Below the pieces are notes generated by a model. That model did not search any database. It had not been told where the DNA came from and saw only the letters and a list, made by a program, of their open reading frames with translations. Made by a program: the position numbers and the translations under genes. A stretch of DNA of 64,000 nt from an uncultured Clostridium sp. (GTDB lineage Bacteria; Bacillota; Clostridia; TANB77; CAG-508), in contig CANOVB010000006.1 in the NCBI GenBank assembly GCA_947570695.1, positions 1 to 64,000 of the forward strand, in the 5' to 3' direction. The number at the start of each line of letters is the position of its first letter. Within the stretch, counting starts at the first letter, position 1. Positions 43,437-52,134 of this stretch are shown here, in pieces.

Positions 43437-43474
43437 TAAAAATCTCTCACACAATCTGTGACTAGAGATTTTTA
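43437..43474 (-). promoter_or_regulatory. hairpin in the leader of the island gene
   Basis: On the minus strand AAAAATCTCT and AGAGATTTTT flank a 16-base loop and are followed by TTTAAA, about 45 bp before the start codon. It looks like an intrinsic terminator inside the 5' leader, so attenuation is possible. Confidence 0.5.
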
Positions 43475-43492
43475 TATAGAAAACCTAATCAC

Positions 43493-43521
43493 ATTATAAC
43501 ATGTTTTACATAAAATTACAA
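43493..43521 (-). promoter_or_regulatory. sigma-A-type promoter of the island gene
   Basis: On the minus strand TTGTAA and TATAAT are separated by 17 bp. Between this and priA there are about 250 bp with a repeat described separately and no gene. Confidence 0.65.
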
Positions 43522-43525
43522 ATTT

Positions 43526-43590
43526 GTCCATAAGGGGACGTTTGTTAAAGGACATTTTTGTCCATTAAATAGCAGATGTTAAAAATATAT
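43526..43590 (+). repeat. ~60-bp repeat, copy before priA
   Basis: CCATAAGGGGACGTTTGTTAA, then GGACATTTTTGTCC (a hairpin), then ATTAAATAGCAGATGTTA. It is about 80% identical to the copy that starts at the stop codon of priA. Confidence 0.75.
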
Positions 43591-43768
43591 TTATATAACA
43601 AAGGATAAATATATTTTGAAGAGATGCTATAAATTAAGAGTGCATTTTTAATAAAGTAAAGTTATTACAGGTGAATTTAAAAATATAGATTTAAGATATA
43701 TTTAAAAACAAAGTATTTATTTACTAGAACTTTTATGTTAAAATAGTTAATGTAAAAAAGGAGATAAG

Positions 43769-45988
43769 ATGTTTGCAGAAGTAATAATTAACAGTAATGC
43801 AAGAGCTTTAAATAAAATTTTTGACTACATAGTTCCAACTAATATGGAAAAAGAAATAAAAGTTGGTGCTAGAGTTTTTGTGCCATTTGGAAATGGAAAA
43901 AAACTTGATGATGGATTTGTTATTAATTTAAAAGAAGAATCAGAATTTGCGAATAAAGAAATAGCTAAAATTGAAATAGAACAAAGTTTAACAGAAGATA
44001 ACATTACTTTAGCAAAATTAATGGCAAGAAAGTATTTTTGTAATATTTCGGATTGTATAAAATTAATGTTACCACCTGGGACAGGATCTAAAGAATCAAA
44101 TAATAGAGTAAAAGAGAAAAAGGGCAATTTTGTCTATTTAAAAAAAGAAAAAGATGAGATAAATTTTTTAATAGAAAATGGTAAAATAAAAAGTGAAAAA
44201 CATGTTAGAGTTTTAACATTTTTAGAACAGAATGATGGAATATATATATCAGATTTAGAAATTCTTGCAGATGTAAGTAAAGCAATTTTAAAAACTCTAG
44301 AAAAAAATGGATATATAGAAATAATAGAAGGAAAGATAGAAAGAAATCCATTTATTAATAAAAATATAGAAAAGGATGAACAAAAAAAATTAAATCAAGA
44401 ACAACAAAAATGTTTTGACGGAATTAATCTAAGTATAGAAAAAAATGAATTTTCTAAAAATTTAATTTATGGAATAACTGGTTCTGGAAAAACAGAAATA
44501 TATCTTCAACTTATACAAAGAGTTTTAGAAAAAGAAAGGGCAGCAATAGTGCTTGTCCCAGAAATATCATTAACACCCCAAATGGTAGATAGATTTTTAG
44601 CTAGGTTTGGAGAAATTGTGGCAGTTCTTCATAGCAGGCTTTCTACAGGAGAAAGATATGATGAGTGGCAAAAAATAGCTATAGGAGAGAAAAAAATAGT
44701 AATAGGGGCAAGATCTGCAATATTTGCACCAATTAAAAATTTAGGAATAATAATAATAGATGAAGAACATGATATATCTTATAAATCAGATATGACTCCT
44801 AGATATAATGCTAAAGACTTATCTAAGTATATTGCTGAAAAAAATAATTGCCCATTAGTTTTGGGAAGTGCGACACCAGAAATTTCAACAATGTATAATG
44901 CTAAGAAAAATGATATATCATTATATACATTAACTAAAAGAGCAAATAATTCGAATCTTCCAGAGGTACAGGTTGTAGATTTAAGAAATGAACTTGCTAT
45001 TGGAAATAGATCAATGTTAAGCTTTAAATTGCAAAATGAAATAAAAGAAAATTTAGAAAAAAAGAAGCAAACAATTCTATTTTTAAATAGAAGAGGATAT
45101 TCAACTTTTATAATATGCAGAGACTGTGGATATGTTGCTAAATGTAAGAATTGCAATATAAGCTTAACATATCATATAAAAGAAAATAAATTAAAATGTC
45201 ATTACTGTGGATATGAAACAAAAGCAATAACTGAGTGCCCAGAATGTAATAGTAAAAAAGTAAAATATTTTGGAACAGGTACCCAAAAATTAGAAGATGA
45301 AATAAGTAAGCTTTTTCCCGAAGCTAGTACAATTAGAATGGATATTGATACTGTTAGCAAAAAAAATTCTCATGAAGAAATACTGAATACTTTTAAAAAC
45401 GAAAATATAGATATTTTAATAGGAACTCAAATGGTGGTTAAAGGACATCATTTCCCAAATGTTACTTTAGTAGGTGTTATAGCAGCAGATAGTAGTCTTA
45501 ATTTGGATGATTATAGAGCAGTAGAAGGAACATTCCAAACTTTAGTACAAGTTGCTGGAAGATCTGGAAGAGAAGAAAAAGGAAAGGTTATAATTCAAAC
45601 TTATAATCCAGATCACTATGCAATAATAGATGCTCAAAAACAAGATTATAATTTGTTTTATAATCAAGAAATTGAGTTAAGAAAAATGTTGAATTATCCA
45701 CCATTTTGCGATATAATAATGATTAACTTTCAAGGTACAGATTTGTTTGAAATACAAAAAATATCAGAACTAGTTTATAAAAGAATTAAAAGTACAAATA
45801 GTGATATTATTATCTATAAGCCGGTACCATCACCGATTGATAAAATAAAAAATAAGTATAGATGGAGAATTGTTATAAAATGTAAAGTTACAACAAGAAT
45901 ATTAGATATAATAAATTATGGAATAGAAGATACTAGAATAAAAAAAGCAAAAAATACAAGGATTATAGTAGATATAAATCCAAGATGA
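43769..45988 (+). CDS. priA: primosomal protein N' (PriA helicase)
   Basis: A 739-residue replication-restart helicase. Walker A is GITGSGKTE (~235-243) and the helicase motif II is DEEHD. The zinc-binding insert reads CRDCGYVAKCKNCNISLTYH...CHYCGYETKAITECPECNSKK, the classical PriA cysteine pattern. GTGTQKLEDEI and GTQMVVKGHHFPNVTLVGV follow. AAAAAAGGAGATAAG precedes the ATG. Genome order priA-def-fmt is conserved. Confidence 0.96.
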   Translation: MFAEVIINSNARALNKIFDYIVPTNMEKEIKVGARVFVPFGNGKKLDDGFVINLKEESEFANKEIAKIEIEQSLTEDNITLAKLMARKYFCNISDCIKLMLPPGTGSKESNNRVKEKKGNFVYLKKEKDEINFLIENGKIKSEKHVRVLTFLEQNDGIYISDLEILADVSKAILKTLEKNGYIEIIEGKIERNPFINKNIEKDEQKKLNQEQQKCFDGINLSIEKNEFSKNLIYGITGSGKTEIYLQLIQRVLEKERAAIVLVPEISLTPQMVDRFLARFGEIVAVLHSRLSTGERYDEWQKIAIGEKKIVIGARSAIFAPIKNLGIIIIDEEHDISYKSDMTPRYNAKDLSKYIAEKNNCPLVLGSATPEISTMYNAKKNDISLYTLTKRANNSNLPEVQVVDLRNELAIGNRSMLSFKLQNEIKENLEKKKQTILFLNRRGYSTFIICRDCGYVAKCKNCNISLTYHIKENKLKCHYCGYETKAITECPECNSKKVKYFGTGTQKLEDEISKLFPEASTIRMDIDTVSKKNSHEEILNTFKNENIDILIGTQMVVKGHHFPNVTLVGVIAADSSLNLDDYRAVEGTFQTLVQVAGRSGREEKGKVIIQTYNPDHYAIIDAQKQDYNLFYNQEIELRKMLNYPPFCDIIMINFQGTDLFEIQKISELVYKRIKSTNSDIIIYKPVPSPIDKIKNKYRWRIVIKCKVTTRILDIINYGIEDTRIKKAKNTRIIVDINPR

Positions 45989-46045
45989 CCATTAGGGGAT
46001 GTTTATTAATGGACATTTTGTCCATATAATAGCAGATGTTAGAAA
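45986..46045 (+). repeat. ~60-bp repeat, copy after priA
   Basis: ACCATTAGGGGATGTTTATTAA, GGACATTTTGTCC hairpin, then ATATAATAGCAGATGTTAGAAA. It starts within the priA stop codon. Direct orientation relative to the copy before priA. Confidence 0.75.
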
Positions 46046-46119
46046 ATACAAGTAAGCATTTTTGTTAGAGATGGAATGTCTTTATAAGGACAGAAGTAAA
46101 ATTTGAAGGAGTTATAAAA

Positions 46120-46608
46120 ATGGCAATTAGAAATTTAAGATATGAAGATGATGAAATATTGAAAAAACGTGCAAGAGAAATAGAAGTTATTGATGAGAAA
46201 ATAAAAGAGTTAGCCACTGATATGATGGAAACAATGCACAAATGGGATGGAGTAGGCTTAGCAGCACAGCAAGTTGGTGTTTTAAAAAGATTAATTGTTA
46301 TAGATTTAGGAGAAGAGGGAACACAATTTACTTTAATAAATCCAGTTTTAGTAAAACAAAAAGGAACTCAAGAAGTTGATGAAGGGTGTTTAAGTTTTCC
46401 AAACAAATATGGTAAAGTTGAAAGACCAAAAGAAGTAGTAGTAGAAGCACTAGATATAGATGGATGTAAAGTAAAACTAAAAGCTAAGGATTTACTTGCC
46501 CAAGCATTATGCCATGAAATAGATCATTTAAATGGAATTGTATTTACTCAAAAAGTAAAACCAGGAACTTTAGAAACAGTAACTCCTCAAAAAAATGAGA
46601 AAAAGTAA
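46120..46608 (+). CDS. def: peptide deformylase
   Basis: A 162-residue metalloenzyme that removes formyl from nascent proteins. Motif 1 is GVGLAAQQVG, motif 2 is EGCLSFP (Cys metal ligand), and motif 3 is CHEIDHLNG (HExxH). GAAGGAGTTATAAAA precedes the ATG. It is followed by fmt, its partner in the formyl-methionine cycle. Confidence 0.97.
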   Translation: MAIRNLRYEDDEILKKRAREIEVIDEKIKELATDMMETMHKWDGVGLAAQQVGVLKRLIVIDLGEEGTQFTLINPVLVKQKGTQEVDEGCLSFPNKYGKVERPKEVVVEALDIDGCKVKLKAKDLLAQALCHEIDHLNGIVFTQKVKPGTLETVTPQKNEKK

Positions 46609-46810
46609 TTTAATCTATATAGAATAGAAAGATACTAATTATAAAGTAATAAATAATGTTATTAATGTGATGATAAGTAAACATATGTATAGATACGGAC
46701 AAAAATGTCTTAACTATATGCTTTCAGAAGAATGCATACTGAGGATGTAAGAATTAAAATTAGGCACCCTCAGAAAAATGTTCCTAGAAGGGCAAAGAAA
46801 GGAAATTTTT

Positions 46811-47788
46811 ATGAGAATTCTTTTTATGGGAACTCCTGATTTTGCAAAAGAGTCCTTAGAAAAATTAGATAATTCTGGTTATGAAATTGTTGGAGTAGTA
46901 ACAGTTCCAGATAGGCCAGCTGGGAGAGGAATGAAAATGATTTCTTTTCCAGTAAAAGAATATGCTTTAGAGAAAAATTTAAAACTTTTTCAACCAGAAA
47001 AAATTGCAAACAACACTGAATTTAAAGAAGAAATTAAAAGATTAAATCCAGAATTAGTTTGTGTTGTTTCTTATGGCGTCATTCTTCCAAAATCATTTTT
47101 GAAAATTCCAAAGTTTGGATGTATAAATGTTCATCCATCACTACTTCCAAAATATAGGGGGGCAGCACCAATTCAATGGGCAATAATAAATGGTGATAAA
47201 AAAACTGGTGTTACTATTATGTATTTAAATGAACAAATGGATGCTGGAGATATAATAACTCAAAAAGAAGTAGAAATAGGAGAAGATGAAACAACAGGGG
47301 AGTTATGGAGTAGATTATCAAAGCTTGGAGCAGAATTATTGTTTGAAAGTGTACAAAATATTGAAAATGGGACTGCAAAAAGAGAAAAACAACCAGAAGA
47401 ATTTACTTTAGCTCCAATGCTTGATAGAGAAATGTCTAAAATTGAATGGGAAGTAAAAGAAGCTCAAGATATAAAAAATCTTGTTAGAGGTTTAAATCCT
47501 ATAATGGGGACTTTCTCATATTTAAATGGTAAAAAAATTAAATTTTGGAAAGTAAATAATATATCAAAAGAGGATTTTAAAAATATAGCAGAAAATTGTG
47601 AGTATTTAGAATATGAAAATTCTAAAGAAGGAACTGTTATATTGTCAAATAATAAAAAAGGTTTATTTATAAAGGCAAAAAATGGAATAATAGAAGTACT
47701 TGAAATTCAAGGAGAAAATTCAAGAAGAATGAACATAAAAGATTTCTTAAGAGGAAATAATATAAATTTAGGAGAAAAATTTGAATAG
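46811..47788 (+). CDS. fmt: methionyl-tRNA formyltransferase
   Basis: 325 residues. RILFMGTPDFAKESLEKL opens the formyltransferase domain; VCVVSYGVILPKSFL and NVHPSLLPKYRGAAPIQWAIINGDKKTGVTIMYLNEQMDAGDI include the catalytic Asn-x-His-Pro and Asp. ATG 46811 follows GAAAGGAAAT; an in-frame ATG 11 codons upstream lies in the leader. Confidence 0.96.
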   Translation: MRILFMGTPDFAKESLEKLDNSGYEIVGVVTVPDRPAGRGMKMISFPVKEYALEKNLKLFQPEKIANNTEFKEEIKRLNPELVCVVSYGVILPKSFLKIPKFGCINVHPSLLPKYRGAAPIQWAIINGDKKTGVTIMYLNEQMDAGDIITQKEVEIGEDETTGELWSRLSKLGAELLFESVQNIENGTAKREKQPEEFTLAPMLDREMSKIEWEVKEAQDIKNLVRGLNPIMGTFSYLNGKKIKFWKVNNISKEDFKNIAENCEYLEYENSKEGTVILSNNKKGLFIKAKNGIIEVLEIQGENSRRMNIKDFLRGNNINLGEKFE

Positions 47789-47909
47789 TAAAAAATAGTT
47801 GTATAATAAATATTTATATTTTCTTAAATGTAATAAATTTGCTTGTAAAAAAGCGATTATATTGATATACTAAATAAGCAATATAAGAAAAGTATTAAAG
47901 GAGGTTTTT

Positions 47910-48356
47910 ATGGAAGAGAATAATGATGACATTATAGAAATTGAAGGTGAGGAAATCTCAGTTGAAGGAAATGATACTATAAAAATAGCAAATGAAGCAG
48001 TTGCAACTTATGCCGGAATAGCAGTTTCAGAAGTTCCTGGAGTATATGGAATGGCAGGTGGATTTGCTGGAATTACAGAAGCTTTAAGTGGAAAGAAGAA
48101 TTTAGCAAAAGGAATAAAAGTTGATGTTGGAGAAAAAAGTGCAAAAATAGATGTGAATATAATTGTTGAATATGGAGCAAGAATACCAGATGTTGCTTTT
48201 GAAATTCAAACAAGAGTAAAAAAATCAGTAGAAAATATGACAGGATTAAAAGTAGTAGAAGTAAATGTTCATGTACAAGGTGTTCACGCAATAACGGACA
48301 AAGAAGAGAAAAAAGAAGAAAATGAACCAGATGAAACTATAGATGAACAAGTATAA
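47910..48356 (+). CDS. Asp23/Gls24-family envelope stress protein
   Basis: 148 residues, with acidic ends. The core IKIANEAVATYAGIAVSEVPGVYGMAGG, KGIKVDVGEKSAKIDVNIIVEYGARIPDVAFEIQTRVKKSVENMTGLKVVEVNVHVQGV is the Asp23 pattern. These proteins bind the inner membrane via AmaP, the next gene. AAAGGAGGTTTTT precedes the ATG. Confidence 0.95.
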   Translation: MEENNDDIIEIEGEEISVEGNDTIKIANEAVATYAGIAVSEVPGVYGMAGGFAGITEALSGKKNLAKGIKVDVGEKSAKIDVNIIVEYGARIPDVAFEIQTRVKKSVENMTGLKVVEVNVHVQGVHAITDKEEKKEENEPDETIDEQV

Positions 48357-48388
48357 AAATAAAATCGAAAATATAATTGGAGGATAAA

Positions 48389-49042
48389 ATGAAATTTTTG
48401 GATAAATTAGTTTTAAAAATATTTTCAATAATAATTTTAATAGTAACAGTAGGAATAATATTAATAATGACTGGAATAGTAGATCCAGAAATAATAGTAA
48501 ATCAAATTGCTATTCTTACAGATGGTGAAAATGCTATAAAAATATTATTAGGAACAGTAGCAGTTTTAATGTTGCTTGCTATAAAAGGATTATTTTTTAC
48601 AAGTAAACCTGAAAGTAATGGTAAAGAAGGAATTGTTTTAGAAAATACAAGTGGTAAATTAGTTATTTCAAAGGAAAGCTTAGAAAACTTAATTGCAAGT
48701 GTTACAAAAGAAGTTCCTGGTGCTGATACAGTTGCCAGTAGAACTATTTTAGATAAACGTAAAAATCTAATTGTTTATGTAACAGCGGTTGTAAGCAAAG
48801 ATGTAATGCTTAAAGATATTTCTAATGAACTACAAAGTAAAATAAAAGATGCAATGAAAAGAACAGCAGATTTAGAAGTAAAAGAGGTTAATATAAAAAT
48901 AAAAAATATAACATCAAAAAAAGTAAAAGGTTTACCGTCACCAGTAGATGATGTAGCTAAGAATACTGCAGAAGAAGATTCTAATATTGAGAAAAATACT
49001 GAAGAGGAAAAAAATGAGGAAAATGATGTAGGAGAGGAGTAA
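48389..49042 (+). CDS. amaP: alkaline shock response membrane anchor protein
   Basis: 217 residues. Two N-terminal membrane helices (ILIVTVGIILIMTGIV and ILLGTVAVLMLLAIKGLFF) are followed by an Asp23-like cytoplasmic domain (GADTVASRTILDKRKNLIVYVTAVVSKDVMLKDISNELQ) and an acidic tail. ATG 48389 after TGGAGGATAAA is preferred over a TTG within that site. It anchors the neighbouring Asp23 protein. Confidence 0.9.
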   Translation: MKFLDKLVLKIFSIIILIVTVGIILIMTGIVDPEIIVNQIAILTDGENAIKILLGTVAVLMLLAIKGLFFTSKPESNGKEGIVLENTSGKLVISKESLENLIASVTKEVPGADTVASRTILDKRKNLIVYVTAVVSKDVMLKDISNELQSKIKDAMKRTADLEVKEVNIKIKNITSKKVKGLPSPVDDVAKNTAEEDSNIEKNTEEEKNEENDVGEE

Positions 49043-49048
49043 TTTATT

Positions 49049-49273
49049 ATGAGTGAAAATAATGATAATAATTCAGATTTTAATTCATTTATCAAAAATT
49101 ATGGTGGAGCTGCTTTAGGAGGATTAATTGCTTTAATATTATGTTTTACACAAATATATAGATTATTAATAGGCATAGTTGTTATACTTGCTGGAATGTA
49201 TGTAGGAAATTATGTACAAAAAAACAAATCAAATGTGAAAGAAAAATTAAAAGAGTTTATAGATAAATTTTAG
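49049..49273 (+). CDS. DUF2273 small membrane protein
   Basis: 74 residues with two close hydrophobic segments (GGAALGGLIALILCF and IYRLLIGIVVILAGMYVG) and a basic end. In Firmicutes this small protein accompanies Asp23 and AmaP. GGAGAGGAGTAATTTATT precedes the ATG. Confidence 0.85.
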   Translation: MSENNDNNSDFNSFIKNYGGAALGGLIALILCFTQIYRLLIGIVVILAGMYVGNYVQKNKSNVKEKLKEFIDKF

Positions 49274-49282
49274 GAGGAAGTA

Positions 49283-49711
49283 ATGCAAAGATCTGCAATG
49301 AGAGAACTAGCTTTTAAATTAGTTTATGAGCTTGAAGTTCAAAAAGAAATTAGCGCAGACCAACTTGATATTTTTATAGAAAATAATGAAATAACAAATG
49401 GAAATGTTGTAGAATATTTGAAAGATATAAAAGCTGGTATAGAAAAAAATTCTGAAGAAATTAATAAATTAATTATGAGTAATTTAAAAGAAAATTGGAG
49501 TTTAAATAGAATTTCAAAAATTAATTTGAGTTTAATAAAACTTGCAATTTATGAAATGGTATATAAAAAATTGCCATATAAAGTTGCTATAAATGAGGTA
49601 GTAGAGCTTGCTAAAAAGTATGCAGATGAGTCAGCACCAGTTTTTATAAATGGAATTTTGGCAAGTGTTGTAAAAGAGAAAAATCTAAATGGAGATGTAA
49701 ATGAAGCTTAA
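49283..49711 (+). CDS. nusB: transcription antitermination factor NusB
   Basis: 142 residues of all-helical NusB: MQRSAMRELAFKLVYELEVQ, LKENWSLNRISKINLSLIKLAIYEMVY, KVAINEVVELAKKYADESAPVFINGILASVVKEKN. It assembles on rRNA boxA with NusE. TAGGAGGAAGTA precedes the ATG. It overlaps xseA by 11 bp. Confidence 0.96.
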   Translation: MQRSAMRELAFKLVYELEVQKEISADQLDIFIENNEITNGNVVEYLKDIKAGIEKNSEEINKLIMSNLKENWSLNRISKINLSLIKLAIYEMVYKKLPYKVAINEVVELAKKYADESAPVFINGILASVVKEKNLNGDVNEA

Positions 49712-50888
49712 TCCAATTTCTGTAACAGAACTTAATAGGTATGTAAAAGATAGAGTAGCTGAAGATGAATTTTTAAATAGTGTATTAGTAAAAGGAGAAA
49801 TTTCCAATTTTAAACATCATTATACAGGACATATGTATTTTACTTTAAAAGATGAAAGCTCTCTTATAAAATGCGTTATGTTTAAATCATCAACAACTAC
49901 TTTAAATTTTGTTCCAAAAGATGGAATGAAAGTAATTGTTTTTGGATCAGTTTCAGTATTTGAAAGGGACGGTATTTATCAAATCTATTGCAAAGCTATG
50001 CAAGAAGATGGAATGGGAAGTCTTTATACAGCATATGAAGAATTAAAAAGAAAATTATCTGATGAAGGACTATTTGATGAAATACATAAAAAGAAATTGC
50101 CATTTATGCCTAAAATAATAGGAGTATTAACTTCAAATACAGGAGCAGTAATTAGAGATATAATTAATGTATCAACTAGAAGAAATCCTAATGTTTATAT
50201 AAGACTTTATCCAGTTCCAGTTCAAGGAGAAGGAGCTGGTATAAAAATAGCAAAAGCTATTAAATTTATGAATGAAGAAAAAATGGCAGATTGTTTAATT
50301 ATTGCAAGAGGTGGAGGATCTATTGAGGATTTATGGCCGTTTAATGAAGAAATAGTTGCACGAGCAATATATGAATCAAAGTTACCTATTGTTTCAGCAG
50401 TAGGTCACGAAACTGATTTCACAATAGCAGATTTTGTAGCAGATTTAAGAGCTCCAACACCTTCTGCAGCTGCAGAATTAGTTGTAACAGATGTATCTGA
50501 GCTAGAGAATAAAATTAAGTTATTTAAGCAAAGATTAAAAATGGCTTTAGAAGGAAAAACAAAATTAATGAGATTAAGATATGAAAAATGTTTAAATTCT
50601 AAAGTATATAAAGAACCAATGCAAAAAATTAATGACTATTATTTACAAATTGATAGATTAATAAAATCAGTTGAAAATAGTAGTATAAAAAAATTGAAGG
50701 ATTCAAAATTAGAAGCCGCAAAATTAATTACAAAACTGGATACATTAAGCCCTTTAAAAACTTTAACTAGAGGATACTGCTTAACAGAAAGAGAAAATAA
50801 AGTGATAACAAAAGCTGAGGACTTAAAAAAAGACATGGAAATTAATCTAAGATTTCAGGATGGAATAGCAAAAGCAAAAGTTATTTAG
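49701..50888 (+). CDS. xseA: exodeoxyribonuclease VII large subunit
   Basis: 395 residues. An N-terminal OB-fold (SVTELNRYVKDRVAEDEFLNSVLVKGEISNF, HMYFTLKDE) is followed by the catalytic domain with PFMPKIIGVLTSNTGAVIRDI, ARGGGSIEDLWPFN and SAVGHETDFTIADFVADLRAPTPSAAAE, then a long coiled coil and a GYCLTE end. The small subunit gene lies two genes downstream. Confidence 0.96.
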   Translation: MKLNPISVTELNRYVKDRVAEDEFLNSVLVKGEISNFKHHYTGHMYFTLKDESSLIKCVMFKSSTTTLNFVPKDGMKVIVFGSVSVFERDGIYQIYCKAMQEDGMGSLYTAYEELKRKLSDEGLFDEIHKKKLPFMPKIIGVLTSNTGAVIRDIINVSTRRNPNVYIRLYPVPVQGEGAGIKIAKAIKFMNEEKMADCLIIARGGGSIEDLWPFNEEIVARAIYESKLPIVSAVGHETDFTIADFVADLRAPTPSAAAELVVTDVSELENKIKLFKQRLKMALEGKTKLMRLRYEKCLNSKVYKEPMQKINDYYLQIDRLIKSVENSSIKKLKDSKLEAAKLITKLDTLSPLKTLTRGYCLTERENKVITKAEDLKKDMEINLRFQDGIAKAKVI

Positions 50889-50915
50889 AAGAAATTTATA
50901 AAAAGGAGAAGTAGT

Positions 50916-51431
50916 ATGAATAGGACCATAAAAATTATAATTGGAATTATATGTATTATAATATTATTTGGTGTTGCATGTTTTGCGACTTTTAAATTAA
51001 CAAATAAAAGCAATCCAGAAGAAAATACAATTAATGAAAATACAATAAATCAAACAAATACAAATGTTACTAATAGTTTAGATGAAAATACAGTAGATTT
51101 AGAAAATACTGTAAGAAATGAAACTGCAGATAATACCACTACAGAACCTACAAAAACTCCAACACCAGTGCCTACTACAGTAACTACAACAGTTACACCA
51201 CCAAATCAAATATATGAGAATAATTCAGATATAACAACAACAGATAAACAAGAACAAGCAATAAATTTGGTAAAGGCCCAATGGGGAGAAGATAGTACAG
51301 TTACATTTAATTGTGATCATGTAACCGAAAAAGGAGAGTATGTAATAGCTGTTGTATCAACAGAAACAGCTTCAGTAAAAAGTTATTTTATAGTAAATTT
51401 AGAAAGTAAAACTGTTACAGTTGATTATTAG
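50916..51431 (+). CDS. exported protein with Thr-rich linker and PepSY-like end
   Basis: 171 residues. One N-terminal hydrophobic helix acts as signal anchor (IIIGIICIIILFGVACFATF). An Asn/Thr/Pro-rich linker (~30-100) follows. The C-terminal ~65 residues (AINLVKAQWGEDSTVTFNC...VTEKGEYVIAVVS) resemble PepSY-like small domains. It lies between xseA and xseB, an unusual insertion in that pair. AAAAGGAGAAGTAGT precedes the ATG. Confidence 0.7.
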   Translation: MNRTIKIIIGIICIIILFGVACFATFKLTNKSNPEENTINENTINQTNTNVTNSLDENTVDLENTVRNETADNTTTEPTKTPTPVPTTVTTTVTPPNQIYENNSDITTTDKQEQAINLVKAQWGEDSTVTFNCDHVTEKGEYVIAVVSTETASVKSYFIVNLESKTVTVDY

Positions 51432-51442
51432 AGGTGAATTTA

Positions 51443-51676
51443 GTGAGTGCAAAAAAAGAAGATAATTTTGAAAAATTAATGTTAGAATTAGAAAGTATAA
51501 CAACCAAATTAGAAAAAGAACAATTATCGTTAGATGATTCAGTAAAATTATTCGAAGAAGGTATGAAAATATCTAAGAAATGCAATTCTAAATTAGAAGA
51601 TGCAGAAAAAAGAATAACAATACTTATAAATGAAAATAATGAGATTAAGGAGGAAAACTTCATACCAGAAGACTAA
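51443..51676 (+). CDS. xseB: exodeoxyribonuclease VII small subunit
   Basis: 77 residues: NFEKLMLELESITTKLEKEQLSLDDSVKLFEEGMKISKKCNSKLEDAEKRI is the full XseB helical hairpin. GTG 51443 follows AGAGGTGAATTTA; an earlier in-frame GTG lies inside that site. Confidence 0.94.
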   Translation: MSAKKEDNFEKLMLELESITTKLEKEQLSLDDSVKLFEEGMKISKKCNSKLEDAEKRITILINENNEIKEENFIPED

Positions 51677-51684
51677 CAAAAGAT

Positions 51685-52125
51685 ATGGAATTTTTTGATA
51701 AACTAGTAAATAATAAATGTATAATAGTGCCACTTATTTTATGGGCAGTAATTCAAAGTTTTAAGGTTATTACAGATTTAGTTATAAATAAAAGATTTAA
51801 TGTAAAAAGAATTATAGGAGCAGGTGGAATGCCAAGTTCTCACTCAGCAGTAGTGTGTTCTTTAGCAGCTTTAATAGGTAGAGAATATGGACTAGATTCA
51901 GGAATTTTTGCGATAGCATTAATTATGGCATGTGTAGTTATGTATGATGCAGCAGGAATAAGAAGAGCTGCTGGAAAACAGGCGAGAATATTAAATAAAA
52001 TTCTTGATACTCCTGGATTAACAACAGGAGAAGTTCAAGAAAGACTTATAGAAGCACTAGGACATACACCAGTACAAGTATTTGTAGGAGCTATAGTTGG
52101 AACAGTCGTAGGATTTATTGTATAA
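51685..52125 (+). CDS. divergent PAP2-family membrane protein (DUF212)
   Basis: 146 residues with four hydrophobic segments. The DUF212 signature GAGGMPSSHSAVVCSLAALIGREYGLDSGIFAIALIMACVVMYDAAGIRRAAGKQA contains the phosphatase-like SSHS and the R-R-x-x-G-K-Q-A element; HTPVQVFVGAIVGTVVG ends the protein. Probably a lipid phosphatase-type enzyme. It follows xseB by 8 bp. Confidence 0.93.
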   Translation: MEFFDKLVNNKCIIVPLILWAVIQSFKVITDLVINKRFNVKRIIGAGGMPSSHSAVVCSLAALIGREYGLDSGIFAIALIMACVVMYDAAGIRRAAGKQARILNKILDTPGLTTGEVQERLIEALGHTPVQVFVGAIVGTVVGFIV

Positions 52126-52134
52126 GGAAAAATA

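Noticed and set aside
42633..43439. Plus-strand open frames across the GC-rich island
   Set aside because: The minus-strand frame spans the whole island with promoter, ribosome site and terminator; the plus-strand frames are shadows.
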